64,000 nt of DNA from NCBI RefSeq assembly GCF_014650875.1, contig NZ_BMVU01000001.1:496001-560000 (forward strand), read 5' to 3'. The notes beneath the pieces were generated by a model, which saw nothing but the letters and a program-made list of their open reading frames with translations, did no database searches and was not told the DNA's origin. This stretch comes from Streptomyces minutiscleroticus. Lineage in GTDB: Bacteria > Actinomycetota > Actinomycetes > Streptomycetales > Streptomycetaceae. The position numbers were made by a program, and so were the translations under genes. This document shows positions 53,322-63,254 of the stretch, piece after piece; the stretch's first letter is position 1; each line of letters opens with the position of its first letter.

Positions 53322-54350
53322 ATGCGGGTCGGAGTACTGACCGGAGGCGGCGACTGCCCCGGGCTCAACGCCGTCATCCGGGGCGTCGTCCGCAAGGGCG
53401 TACAGGAGTACGGCTACGAATTCACCGGCTTCCGGGACGGCTGGCGGGGGCCGCTGGAGGGCGACGCCGTACGGCTCGACATCCCGGCCGTCCGCGGCAT
53501 CCTGCCGCGCGGCGGCACCATCCTCGGCTCCTCGCGCACCAACCCCCTCAAACTGGAGAACGGCATCCGCCGGATCAAGGACAACCTCGCCAAGTGCGAG
53601 GTCGACTCCCTGATCGCGATCGGCGGGGAGGACACCCTGGGCGTCGCCGCGCGCCTCAGCGACGAGTACGGCGTGCCCGTCGTCGGCGTGCCCAAGACCA
53701 TCGACAACGACCTGTCCGCCACCGACTACACCTTCGGCTTCGACACGGCCGTCAACATCGCCACCGAGGCGATCGACCGCCTGCACACCACGGCCGAGTC
53801 GCACATGCGGGTGCTCGTCGTGGAGGTCATGGGCCGGCACGCGGGCTGGATCGCCCTGCACTCCGGGCTCGCGGGCGGCGCGAACGTCATCCTCATCCCC
53901 GAGCAGCGCTTCGACCTCGACCAGGTCTGCGCCTGGGTGACCTCCCGCTTCCGCGCCAGCTACGCCCCCATCGTGGTCGTCGCCGAGGGCGCGACGCCCA
54001 GGGACGGCGAGATGGTGCTCAAGGACGAGTCGCTGGACTCCTTCGGGCACGTGCGGCTGTCCGGGGTGGGCGAGTGGCTGGCCAAGCAGATCGAGAAGCG
54101 CACCGGCAAGGAGGCCCGCACGACCGTTCTCGGCCACGTCCAGCGCGGCGGCACCCCGAGCGCCTTCGACCGCTGGCTCGCCACCCGCTTCGGGCTGCAC
54201 GCGATCGACGCCGTGCGCGACGGCGACTTCGGGAAGATGGTCGCGCTGCGCGGCACCGACATCGTGCGGGTGCCGATCGGGGAGGCCACGGCCCGGCTGA
54301 AGACGGTGGACCCGCGCCTGTACCAGGAGGTCGGGGTGTTCTTCGGCTGA
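53322..54350 (+). CDS. pfkA: 6-phosphofructokinase, group III, PPi-type residues
   Basis: 342 residues. Phosphate/nucleotide loop TGGGDCPGLN; catalytic Asp128 and Asp130 in KTIDND; substrate motif EVMGRHAGWIA. Residue 104 is Asp in IGGEDTLGVA and residue 125 is Lys in VPKTIDND. In PFKs a Gly at 104 goes with ATP, while Asp there marks pyrophosphate-dependent enzymes such as that of Amycolatopsis methanolica. This suggests a reversible PPi-PFK beside glucokinase in central sugar metabolism. It is shorter than plant PPi-PFKs, as usual for group III. Confidence 0.9.
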   Translation: MRVGVLTGGGDCPGLNAVIRGVVRKGVQEYGYEFTGFRDGWRGPLEGDAVRLDIPAVRGILPRGGTILGSSRTNPLKLENGIRRIKDNLAKCEVDSLIAIGGEDTLGVAARLSDEYGVPVVGVPKTIDNDLSATDYTFGFDTAVNIATEAIDRLHTTAESHMRVLVVEVMGRHAGWIALHSGLAGGANVILIPEQRFDLDQVCAWVTSRFRASYAPIVVVAEGATPRDGEMVLKDESLDSFGHVRLSGVGEWLAKQIEKRTGKEARTTVLGHVQRGGTPSAFDRWLATRFGLHAIDAVRDGDFGKMVALRGTDIVRVPIGEATARLKTVDPRLYQEVGVFFG

Positions 54351-54435
54351 TACCGGCCGGCGCTTTGCGGCCCGCCCGGCGCCGCGGTGGCCGCCGCCCT
54401 GCATTCGGCGGTGACCACCGCAGACGGGAGAAACC

Positions 54436-54839
54436 GTGGAGATCCTCGCGTTCGGCGTGCAGGCCGACGAGAAGCCGCTGACCGAGAAGACCTTCGCCGC
54501 GCACCGGCACGACGTGCGGTGCCTGGACGTCTCCCCGGACGGGGACACCGCGCCCATCGCGGCCGTACCCGGGCCCTCGTCGCCGAGCTGCGCGAGGGCC
54601 GCTTCACGGGCGTCGGCCTGGACGTGTACGAGGCGGAGGCCGGGCTCTTCCTCCAGGACCGGTCCCCGCGGGGCATCGACGACGACACCCTCGCCCGCCT
54701 CGTCACCTTCCCGAACGTGCTGGTCACGTTCCACCAGGCGTACTACACGGTGGACGCCGCCGGGCAGATCGCCGGGACCACCGCGGGCACCGTCGTGGAC
54801 TACCTCGCGGGCCGCCGCTCGGGGAACGTGCTGGTGCCC
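54436..54839 (+). pseudogene. D-lactate dehydrogenase (2-hydroxyacid dehydrogenase) remnant
   Basis: GTG 54436 with a good GGGAG site opens MEILAFGVQADEKPLTEKTF, the start of bacterial D-lactate dehydrogenases. After about 45 codons similarity stops at APIAA. It resumes near 54568 in another frame with TRALVAELREGRFTGVGLDVYEAE, then VTFPNVLVTFHQAYYT and ends GRRSGNVLVP. The middle third or more of the protein, with the whole NAD-binding Rossmann core (about 190 residues), is missing, and the frame is shifted. Its stop is also lost; the 3' end runs into the convergent trpEG. Confidence 0.85.
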
Positions 54840-56779
54840 GCGCTCGTCCGCAGCCGACCCAGCAGCTCGCGCACGATGCCGGCCCCGCGCAGCGACAGCA
54901 CCGACTCCGGGTGGAACTGCACGCCCGCGAAGCCCGGCCCGCGCAGCGCGTGCACCTCGCCCGTGCGGGCGTCCCGGCTGACCTCCACCCCGTGCGCCGC
55001 CAGCTCCGCGGCGGCCTCGTCGTCGCAGCGCGCCACGAAGCTGTTGTAGAAGCCGACCGTCTCGGTCCGCCCGAACAGGTCGACCGCGCACTGCGCGCCC
55101 TGGTACGGGACCCGCTTGCGGACGACGTCCAGGCCCAGCTCGGCCGCGATCAGCTCGTGGCCCAGGCAGACGCCGAGCACGCCGTGCCGGTGCGCGGGGG
55201 CCGCGCCGGGCGTGCGGGACCGCACCCGGGAGTGGATCACGTCGGCGGTCAGGGCGCGCAGGAACGCCATCTTCGGGTCGGCGGTGTCCGCGGGGTCGCC
55301 GGGGCCGGGGCCCAGGACCAGCGGGCCCTCGTGGGCGAGCGCGGCCTCGCGCAGCCCCGGCTCGTCGAAGCGGCGCACCGTCACCTGAAGGCCCGACGAG
55401 CGCAGCAGGTGCGCGAGCATCGCCGTGAAGGTGTCCTCGCCGTCCACGACCAGGGCGTGCCCCTCCAGGGCGGCCGAGCGCTCCTGCATCCGCAGCCAGA
55501 ACGGCGCGAGCGCGGCGCGCCGCCCGTCGAGGGCGGCCCGCACCCGCGGGTCGTCCGCGAGGACGGGCCGGTGCGCCTCCTCGCGCGGGCGGCCCGGCCG
55601 CACCCCCAGCGCGGCCAGCACCCCGGCGGCCTTCGCGTGCGTCTCCGCCACCTCGCCGTGCGGGTCCGAGCCGCGCACCAGGGTCGCCCCGACCGGCACC
55701 CGCAGCCGCCCGTCGGCGGCGATGTCGGCGGTGCGGATCAGGATGGGGGAGTCCAGCGTCTGGGCGCCGCCGTCGTCGCGCCCGACCAGCGCGAGGGCGC
55801 CCGCGTAGTAGCCGCGCCCGCCGGGCTCGTACCGCTCGATGACGCGGCAGGCGTTCTGCACCGGCGAGCCCGTGACGGTCGCGGCGAACATGGTCTCCCT
55901 CAGCACCGCCCGCACGTCCAGCGAGGAGCGGCCGCGCAGCTCGTACTCGGTGTGCGCGAGGTGGGCCATCTCCCTCAGGCGCGGCCCGACGACGACCCCG
56001 CCCCGGTCGCCGACCGTGCACATCATCTTGAGCTCCTCGTCGACGACCATCGACAGCTCCTCGGTCTCCTTGCCGTCGGCGAGGAAGTCCAGCAGGCCCT
56101 CGGCGTCCGGGCCGCCGGCCGGGTAGCGGTAGGTCCCGCTGATCGGGTTCATCACGACCGTGCCGCCGGACATCCGCACGTGCACCTCCGGGCTGGCGCC
56201 CACCAGCACGCGCCCACCCGTCCCCCGCCCCCGCCCTTCCGGGGAAGGCCCTCCGGGCCCTTCTCCCCCTCCGGTGTGCACGACGAAGGTCCAGTACGCG
56301 CCGCGCTCGCCGACGAGCAGCCGGCGGAAGAGCGCCAGCGCGTCGGCCCGCCCGAAGCCGGGGACCACGCCCTCGTAGGTCCGGCGGATCACGAAGTTCG
56401 CGCCCTCGCCCCGGCCGATCTCGTCGCGCAGCACCCGCCCGACGATCTGCGCGTACTCCTCGTCGGGGACGTCGAAGCCGCCGTCCTCCACCCGCACGTC
56501 GTGCGCCGGGAGCTGGTCGAGGGCGTCGGCCAGCGGCAGCTCGTACGTCTCCTCGGGCGTCAGCACGGTCAGGGGCGTGCCGTCGTCGCGCACGTCGAAG
56601 CCGCGCTCGCGCAGCTGGCGGAAGGGGACGAGGGCCAGGCCGTCGGGGATGTCGGCCAGCCGCTCGTACTCGGCGACGGGTCCGACCAGCACCTCCACGG
56701 TGTCGTGGTCGCGGCCGGGCGTGCGGCGGCGCAGCAGGGCGAAGGGGCGGTCGTCGTGCTGCAGGTCGAGCAGGTTCAT
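54800..56779 (-). CDS. trpEG: anthranilate synthase TrpEG fusion
   Basis: 659 residues. The TrpE-type chorismate-binding half spans about 1-420 (MNPISGTYRYP, MFAATVTGSPVQNAC). The class I glutamine amidotransferase half follows with the nucleophile in GVCLGHELIAAE and the His-Glu pair in QFHPES. It makes anthranilate from chorismate and glutamine. A Gly/Pro-rich insert lies near residue 170-190 (GGEGPGGPSPEGRGRG). The last dozen residues (GTSTFPERRPAR) are encoded antisense to the ldh remnant, so the native C-terminus has been replaced. Expression is under a Trp attenuator. Confidence 0.9.
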   Translation of the reverse strand: MNLLDLQHDDRPFALLRRRTPGRDHDTVEVLVGPVAEYERLADIPDGLALVPFRQLRERGFDVRDDGTPLTVLTPEETYELPLADALDQLPAHDVRVEDGGFDVPDEEYAQIVGRVLRDEIGRGEGANFVIRRTYEGVVPGFGRADALALFRRLLVGERGAYWTFVVHTGGGEGPGGPSPEGRGRGTGGRVLVGASPEVHVRMSGGTVVMNPISGTYRYPAGGPDAEGLLDFLADGKETEELSMVVDEELKMMCTVGDRGGVVVGPRLREMAHLAHTEYELRGRSSLDVRAVLRETMFAATVTGSPVQNACRVIERYEPGGRGYYAGALALVGRDDGGAQTLDSPILIRTADIAADGRLRVPVGATLVRGSDPHGEVAETHAKAAGVLAALGVRPGRPREEAHRPVLADDPRVRAALDGRRAALAPFWLRMQERSAALEGHALVVDGEDTFTAMLAHLLRSSGLQVTVRRFDEPGLREAALAHEGPLVLGPGPGDPADTADPKMAFLRALTADVIHSRVRSRTPGAAPAHRHGVLGVCLGHELIAAELGLDVVRKRVPYQGAQCAVDLFGRTETVGFYNSFVARCDDEAAAELAAHGVEVSRDARTGEVHALRGPGFAGVQFHPESVLSLRGAGIVRELLGRLRTSAGTSTFPERRPAR

Positions 56780-56842
56780 CGGTCCTGTTCCTTCTCGCGT
56801 CGAGGGGATCGGGGAGAGGAACGGCCGGGTGGCGGAGACGCC

Positions 56843-56868
56843 GAAGGCCGCCCCTCGGGGCGGCCTTC
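56843..56868 (-). terminator. trp attenuator terminator
   Basis: GAAGGCCGCCCC pairs with GGGGCGGCCTTC with almost no loop (11 bp around a 4-nt loop is more realistic). It stands between the leader peptide and trpEG, 26 nt after the leader stop. Confidence 0.75.
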
Positions 56869-56893
56869 GCGAAGTCCTGTCAGTACGCGCAGA

Positions 56894-56950
56894 TCAGCGG
56901 GCCGCCGGAGGAGCGGTCCACCACCAGTTCCGGTTCGAGTGCGCGTACAT
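56894..56950 (-). CDS. trpL: Trp leader peptide (18 aa, three tandem Trp)
   Basis: Reads MYAHSNRNWWWTAPPAAR. Three adjacent TGG codons (56918-56926) allow ribosome stalling when charged tRNA-Trp is scarce. It closely resembles the leader of the S. venezuelae trpEG attenuator known from the literature. TAGGGT (56958-56963 on the other strand) is 7 nt before the ATG and TGTCAC lies 18 nt further up, so the leader itself is probably translated from a leaderless mRNA. Confidence 0.85.
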   Translation of the reverse strand: MYAHSNRNWWWTAPPAAR

Positions 56951-57053
56951 GCCGGTCACCCTACCCGATGCCGGTCGCGGCGTGACACGGATCATGAGCG
57001 GACGGTGTCTCAATTGATGAGCACACGGAGGGGCGCCCCGGCCGACCCCGTAG

Positions 57054-58415
<1,362 letters not shown>

Positions 58416-58443
58416 CGGGTCACCCGTCACGACAGTGCGTACT

Positions 58444-58473
58444 GGGGCGCGGATCACATGCGATCCGCGCCCC
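58444..58473 (+). terminator. DAHP synthase terminator
   Basis: GGGGCGCGGATC (58444-58455) pairs exactly with GATCCGCGCCCC (58462-58473). A CTTTT run follows at a short distance. Confidence 0.8.
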
Positions 58474-58508
58474 CTCGCGCTTTTGCGGGTGCACAGTGAC
58501 GGGTAAGG

Positions 58509-58527
58509 TTAGGTTTGCCTCACCAAA
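58509..58527 (+). promoter_or_regulatory. iron box (DmdR1/IdeR-type operator) of bfd
   Basis: TTAGGTTTGCCTCACCAAA matches 15 of 19 positions of TTAGGTTAGGCTAACCTAA, the consensus for DtxR-family iron regulators. It overlaps TAGGTT, a plausible -10. The bfd start lies 45 nt downstream. Confidence 0.75.
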
Positions 58528-58572
58528 TCGGGGAGTGCTCCGCAGACCGTTCCCCGTCGGGAGGTGGACTCC

Positions 58573-58845
58573 GTGTTCGTCTGCAGCTGTTTCGGTGTGA
58601 CCGAGGAGCAGGTGAGGAAGCACGCCGAGTCCGGCGCCTGCACACCCCGCCAGATCGCCTCGGCCTGCAAGGCGGGCACGGACTGCGGTGGCTGCGTACG
58701 GCGTATCCAGGCACTGCTCGGCCGGGGCGCGTGCCCGCGCCGGGAATCGGCCGACCGGGGCGCGCCCGCTCTCACGGGTGCCGCGGCGGCGCGGACGGGC
58801 GAGGACCGGCAGGGCGCACCCGTGGCGCTGCCCGACGCGGCCTAG
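58573..58845 (+). CDS. bfd: bacterioferritin-associated ferredoxin (Bfd)
   Basis: 90 residues. The [2Fe-2S] ligands Cys4, Cys6, Cys38 and Cys41 (MFVCSCFGV and DCGGC) match Bfd, which reduces bacterioferritin to release iron. The last 40 residues are a Gly/Ala/Arg-rich tail beyond the usual 60-residue Bfd. GTG 58573 is 8 nt after GGGAGG. The iron box upstream predicts expression when iron is low, which suits a role in mobilising stored iron. bfr is convergent. Confidence 0.92.
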   Translation: MFVCSCFGVTEEQVRKHAESGACTPRQIASACKAGTDCGGCVRRIQALLGRGACPRRESADRGAPALTGAAAARTGEDRQGAPVALPDAA

Positions 58846-58849
58846 CCGG

Positions 58850-58865
58850 CCGGACCGGGGTCCGG
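58850..58865. terminator. small hairpin between bfd and bfr
   Basis: CCGGAC-CGGG-GTCCGG is a perfect 6-bp stem in the 33-nt gap between the convergent genes. It may end both transcripts weakly. Confidence 0.4.
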
Positions 58866-58878
58866 TCCACCGGGCGGG

Positions 58879-59385
58879 CTAGTGGGTGGAGCCGAGGTTC
58901 GGGGTGTCGGGCTGGCTCTGCTCGATGACCGTCGAGAGGTAGAGCGGCTCGCCCAGTTTCTCGATCAGGTCCAGCTGGGTCTCCAGGTAGTCGACGTGCA
59001 GCTCCTCGTCGGCGAGGATGGCCTCGAAGATGTTCGCCGACGTGATGTCGTTCTTGGCGCGCATGACCTGGATCCCGCGCCGCAGCCGGTCGATCGCCTC
59101 GATCTCGACCTGCCGGTCGGCCTCGAACATCTCGGTGACGGTCTGGCCCACCCGGACGTGGAAGAGTCGCTGGTAGTTCGGCAGGCCGTCCAGCAGCAGG
59201 ATGCGGTCGGTCAGGAGCTCCGCGTGCCGCATCTCGTCGAAGGACTCGTCGCGGGTGTACTTGGCGAGCCTCGTCCAGCCCTTGTGGTCCTGCAGCTTGG
59301 AGTGCAGGAAGTACTGGTTGATCGCGGTCAGCTCGGCGGTCAGCTGCTCGTTCAGGAACTCGATGACCTCGGGGTCGCCCTGCAT
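58879..59385 (-). CDS. bfr: bacterioferritin (Bfr)
   Basis: 168 residues, the usual size. Ferroxidase ligands Glu18, Glu51, His54, Glu94, Glu127 and His130 are all present, as is Met52 for the inter-subunit heme. It stores iron in a 24-subunit shell. ATG 59385 follows AAGGAG by 8 nt; longer frames run into the promoter region. CTCCT-TAGT-AGGAG at 59464-59477 upstream is a small inverted repeat in the divergent promoter, function unknown. No iron box was found on this side. Confidence 0.96.
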   Translation of the reverse strand: MQGDPEVIEFLNEQLTAELTAINQYFLHSKLQDHKGWTRLAKYTRDESFDEMRHAELLTDRILLLDGLPNYQRLFHVRVGQTVTEMFEADRQVEIEAIDRLRRGIQVMRAKNDITSANIFEAILADEELHVDYLETQLDLIEKLGEPLYLSTVIEQSQPDTPNLGSTH

Positions 59386-59537
59386 GGCAGAGGCTCCTTC
59401 CAGAAGGGACCGGTGGGTTGCGCCGCATGATTGCATCGGTGCGACAGGTCGTCCAGTAAGTGCCTCCTTAGTAGGAGTTGCCCGAATCGGGGGAGGGCTG
59501 GTCGGGCGCATCGGCTCCCGTCTGTCAGGATGGAGAC

Positions 59538-60170
59538 ATGGGTCAGCCGGTGGATCGCGCATCTGGGGAAGCAGGACAGCAGGAGCTTCCGCCGGGCCAG
59601 CGCCTCCAGAGGGGCTGGCCGGTCACCCACTACGGGCCCGTACCGAAGTTCCGCCCCGAGCGGTGGGAGTTCCGGGTCTTCGGCGCCACGGCCGACCAGG
59701 AGAAGCACGGCTGGACGCACGAGGAGTTCACGGCCCTGCCGTACGCCACGGTCGTCGCCGACCTGCACTGCGTCACGAAGTACAGCATGCTCGGGGCCGA
59801 ATGGGGCGGTGTCCCGGCCCGGACCCTCCTGGAGATCGTGCCGCCCGCGCCCGCCGTCACCCACGTGATGGTGTGGGCCGAGTACGGCTTCAGCTCCAAC
59901 CTGCGGCTGAGCGACTTCGCCGCCGAGCGCACCATCTTCGCCACCCACAAGGACGGCGAGCTGCTCACCGCCGAGCACGGCTTCCCGCTCCGCCTCGTGG
60001 TGCCGCACCTGTACGCCTGGAAGGGGCCCAAATGGGTGCGCGGTGTCGAGTACATGACCGCGGACCGGCGCGGCTTCTGGGAGGAGCGCGGCTACCACAA
60101 CATCGGCGACCCCTGGCGCGAGCAGCGCTACTCCTACCAGGAGGAACCGGGGGACGGTCCGGAGCTGTAG
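59538..60170 (+). CDS. sulfite-oxidase-like molybdopterin oxidoreductase
   Basis: 210 residues of the sulfite oxidase/YedY fold. The molybdenum Cys is in ADLHCVTKYSM, with GGVPARTLLE and GPKWVRGVEYM typical of the cofactor pocket. It has no Tat signal and so is cytosolic, unlike MsrP/YedY. The substrate is unknown. ATG 59538; the hexamer CAGGAT lies 6 nt before it and may be a -10 of a leaderless mRNA. No molybdenum cofactor genes are nearby. Confidence 0.87.
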   Translation: MGQPVDRASGEAGQQELPPGQRLQRGWPVTHYGPVPKFRPERWEFRVFGATADQEKHGWTHEEFTALPYATVVADLHCVTKYSMLGAEWGGVPARTLLEIVPPAPAVTHVMVWAEYGFSSNLRLSDFAAERTIFATHKDGELLTAEHGFPLRLVVPHLYAWKGPKWVRGVEYMTADRRGFWEERGYHNIGDPWREQRYSYQEEPGDGPEL

Positions 60171-60209
60171 CCCGTCCGGGGCGGCGGCCCGTCCCGGACG
60201 GAGGCCCGC

Positions 60210-61088
60210 TCAGCCCTCGCGGCTCTCGCGCAGCTTCTTCAGGCGCTCCACGTCCGCGGCGTGCCCCTCCTTGCCGCCGGGCGTCTCGATGACCAGCGGC
60301 ACGCCCTCGGTGGCGGGATGGGTCATCAGGGCGCGGAACGGGTCCTCGCCGATGTGGCCCGCGCCGATGTTGGCGTGCCGGTCCTTGTGCGCGCCCACGA
60401 CGTCCTTGGAGTCGTTGGCGTGGACCAGCTTCAGCCGTCCCGGGCCGACCGTGCCGACCAGCAGGTCCAGGGTCTGATGCATCCCGGCCGGCCCGGTCAG
60501 GTCGTGCCCGGCCGCGAAGACGTGGCAGGTGTCCAGGCAGACGCCCAGCCTCGGGTGGGCGTCCAGCGCCTCGAAGTACGGGCCGAAGTCCCAGGTCCGC
60601 GAGCAGAGCGAGGAGCCCTGGCCCGCGGTGGACTCCAGCAGCAGGTACGGGTCGTCGTCGTGCGTCAGCTCGTCGAGGAGCGGCAGGACGCGCTCGCGCA
60701 CCTGGCGCAGGGCGACCGCGCGCTCCCGGCCGCCGGTCGCCGAGCCCGTGTGGACGACGACGCCCAGCGCGCCGATCTGCCGGGCGCGCCGCAGGGAGTG
60801 CCGCAGCGAGTCCACCGACCGCTCCACGGTGGCCTCGGTGTGCGAACCGAAGTTGATCAGATAGGGCGCGTGGACGTACGCGGGGATCCCCCCGTCGGCG
60901 CAGGCGGCCCGGAACTCCTCGTCCTGCCGCGGGTTGCCGGCCGGCGTCGCCCAGCCGCGCGGGTTGGCCACGAACACCTGCACCGCCTCGGCGCCGAGGT
61001 CCCGTGCGTACGACAGCCCGACCGAGGCGAGCCCGCCGGCGACGGGCACATGACCGCCGACGGGATTGCGCGACACCTGCTTGCTCAC
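60210..61088 (-). CDS. nfo: deoxyribonuclease IV (endonuclease IV, AP endonuclease)
   Basis: 292 residues of the TIM-barrel Nfo family. The zinc ligands appear in VHAPYLIN, LLLESTAGQG, DTCHVFAAGHD, LVHANDSKD and IETPGG. It cuts at abasic sites in base-excision repair. GTG start at 61088. It is followed by a short gap and the convergent sulfite-oxidase-like gene; the PASTA kinase lies upstream in the same direction with 103 nt between. Confidence 0.92.
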   Translation of the reverse strand: MSKQVSRNPVGGHVPVAGGLASVGLSYARDLGAEAVQVFVANPRGWATPAGNPRQDEEFRAACADGGIPAYVHAPYLINFGSHTEATVERSVDSLRHSLRRARQIGALGVVVHTGSATGGRERAVALRQVRERVLPLLDELTHDDDPYLLLESTAGQGSSLCSRTWDFGPYFEALDAHPRLGVCLDTCHVFAAGHDLTGPAGMHQTLDLLVGTVGPGRLKLVHANDSKDVVGAHKDRHANIGAGHIGEDPFRALMTHPATEGVPLVIETPGGKEGHAADVERLKKLRESREG

Positions 61089-61191
61089 CCCTCAAGGGTC
61101 CCACGTGCCGCGGACCACCCGGACGGCGGAGCGGGCCGAAGGCGCCGAGGACCGACGGACCGCCGGCGTCCGCGCCGCCCTGCGGCCCCGG

Positions 61192-63138
61192 TCAGCGAAT
61201 GGTGATCTTGATGGTGGAGCCCTTCGGGGCCTCCTCGCCGCCCTCCACCGACTGGCTTCTGACCGTGTCGCCGAAGAGGCCCAGCAGCCCGCGGTCCTCC
61301 CGGACCTCGAAGCCCGCCTCCTCCAGCGCCCGCCTCGCGTCGTCGACGCTGTCGCCCACGACGTCCGGGACCTCGACCGTCTCGGGCCCCCTGGAGAGCG
61401 TCAGCGTCACCGTGTCGCCCTCGGCCACCTGCTCGCCGGGCGCCGGCGACTGCTCCGCGACCTCGCCCTTGCCGTACTCGTCGGAGGTGACCTGCCGCGT
61501 GGAGACCTTCACCTCCAGGCCGTCCTCCTCCAGGGCCTCCCGCGCGCCGTCCAGGTCCGAGCCCAGGACGTCGGGCACCTCCACCGGCGCGCCCCTGCTC
61601 ACGACCAGCGCGATGGCCGAGCCGGCCCGCCGCTCCGTGCCGGTGCCCGGCTCCGTGCGCACGACCCTGCCCTCGGCCACCTCCCCGCTGAACGCGCGGG
61701 TGACCATGCCCGGCTCCAGGCCGCTCTCCTTCAGCAGGGACTTCGCCTCGGCCAGCGGCCGGCCGCCCACGTCGGGCACCTTCACGGTCTCCGGGCCCCT
61801 GGAGATCGTCAGGGACACGGAGTCGTTGTCGCGTATCCGCTCGCCGGGCGCCGGGTCGGTGCTGACGACCTTGCCGCGCGCGACCGTGTCGCTGTAGGCC
61901 TCCTCGACGTCGCCGACGCCCAGACCGGCCTGCTCCAGCCGCTCCTTCGCCTGCGCCTCCGTCTTCGACAGCAGCGCCGGGACCTCGGTGAACTGGCCGG
62001 AGTTGATGTACCAGACGCCCGTGCCGACCCCCAGCACCAGCAGGACGGCGGCCACGACCGCCAGCACGCGGCGGCGCGGGCGCGCGGTGCGCCGCGGGGG
62101 AGCGGGCGGCGGGCTCTCCAGGACGCTCGTGCGGTGCACCCCGTCCCCTGCGGCCCCGGCACCCTCGCCGCCCTCGTCCACGGGGAGCGGCCGCGGCACC
62201 ACCGGCGTGCGCGGGAGCACGCTCGTGCGGTCCTCCGCGTTGTCGTGCCGGCCGTCGCCGACGGCCCCCGGCGGCACGGAGTCCAGCTGCTCGGCGGAGA
62301 GCTCGGCGCGCGCCCGGCGCACCAGCGCGAGCAGCGCCACCGCGTCGGGCGGCCGTACGTCCGCGTCGCGCGCCGTCGCCGTGGCGACCAGGGCGTCCAG
62401 CCCGCCGGCCAGGCCCGGGACGACGGCCGAGGGCGGCGGCACGTCCTCGTGGAGGTGCTTGTAGAGGATCTGCGCGGGGGAGTCGCCCGAGTGCGGACGG
62501 TCGCCCGTGAGCATCTCGTACAGGACGATGCCGCACGCGTAGACGTCGACCCGGGGGTCGGCCGTGCCGTGCTCGATCTGCTCGGGCGCGAGGTACGAGA
62601 CGGTGCCGAGGACCGACCCCGTCGAGTGCGTGACGGTGTCCACGGCCCGCACGAGGCCGAAGTCGGCCACCTTGACCCGCCCGTCGTCGCCGATCAGGAC
62701 GTTCTCGGGCTTCATGTCGCGGTGCACGAAGCCGGCGCGATGCGCGGCGCCCAGCGCGGCGAGGACCGGCTCCAGGACGTCCAGGGCCGCGCGCGGCTGC
62801 AGCGCCCCGCGCTCGCGCAGCACGTCGCGCAGCGTGCACCCGGCGACGTACTCCATCGCGAGGTAGACGTACGAGCCGTCCGTGCCCTGGTCGAAGACGC
62901 CCACCACGTTCGGGTGCGCGAGCCGGGCCACGGACTTCGCCTCGCGGATGAAGCGGTCGACGAAGGTGGCGTCGGCGGCCAGCGTCGGATGCATCACCTT
63001 GAGCGCGAGCACGCGGTCGAGGCGGGTGTCCACGGCCCGGTAGACCGTGGCCATCCCGCCGACCGCGATCCGCGCGTCCACGCGGTAGCGGCCGTCGAGC
63101 ACCTGCCCGACCAGGGGGTCATGAAGGGTCGTGTCCAC
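61192..63138 (-). CDS. PknB-type Ser/Thr protein kinase with four PASTA domains
   Basis: 648 residues. Kinase domain at about 17-280: Lys47, catalytic Asp141 in HRDMKPEN, Asp159 in DFG, GGMATVYRA glycine loop. A juxtamembrane linker is rich in Pro/Arg. One TM helix lies near 375-398 (VLAVVAAVLLVLGVGTGVWYI). Four PASTA repeats follow, each with VP(D/A)-type starts (EVPALLS, KVPDVGG, EVPDVLG, EVPDVVG). It senses muropeptides or lipid II and signals to cell-wall and division targets. GTG 63138 has TAGACT 7 nt upstream (leaderless type). Confidence 0.93.
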   Translation of the reverse strand: MDTTLHDPLVGQVLDGRYRVDARIAVGGMATVYRAVDTRLDRVLALKVMHPTLAADATFVDRFIREAKSVARLAHPNVVGVFDQGTDGSYVYLAMEYVAGCTLRDVLRERGALQPRAALDVLEPVLAALGAAHRAGFVHRDMKPENVLIGDDGRVKVADFGLVRAVDTVTHSTGSVLGTVSYLAPEQIEHGTADPRVDVYACGIVLYEMLTGDRPHSGDSPAQILYKHLHEDVPPPSAVVPGLAGGLDALVATATARDADVRPPDAVALLALVRRARAELSAEQLDSVPPGAVGDGRHDNAEDRTSVLPRTPVVPRPLPVDEGGEGAGAAGDGVHRTSVLESPPPAPPRRTARPRRRVLAVVAAVLLVLGVGTGVWYINSGQFTEVPALLSKTEAQAKERLEQAGLGVGDVEEAYSDTVARGKVVSTDPAPGERIRDNDSVSLTISRGPETVKVPDVGGRPLAEAKSLLKESGLEPGMVTRAFSGEVAEGRVVRTEPGTGTERRAGSAIALVVSRGAPVEVPDVLGSDLDGAREALEEDGLEVKVSTRQVTSDEYGKGEVAEQSPAPGEQVAEGDTVTLTLSRGPETVEVPDVVGDSVDDARRALEEAGFEVREDRGLLGLFGDTVRSQSVEGGEEAPKGSTIKITIR

Positions 63139-63254
63139 GCAGGTGAGTCTACGAGCCGTCGCCCGGGCCCCACCCGCTTCGGTTCGACCATTGCCGTACT
63201 GCAGCCGACCTGTGACACCGGGCCCGCGCCCGGCGGGCCCGGTGACGGCGCTGG

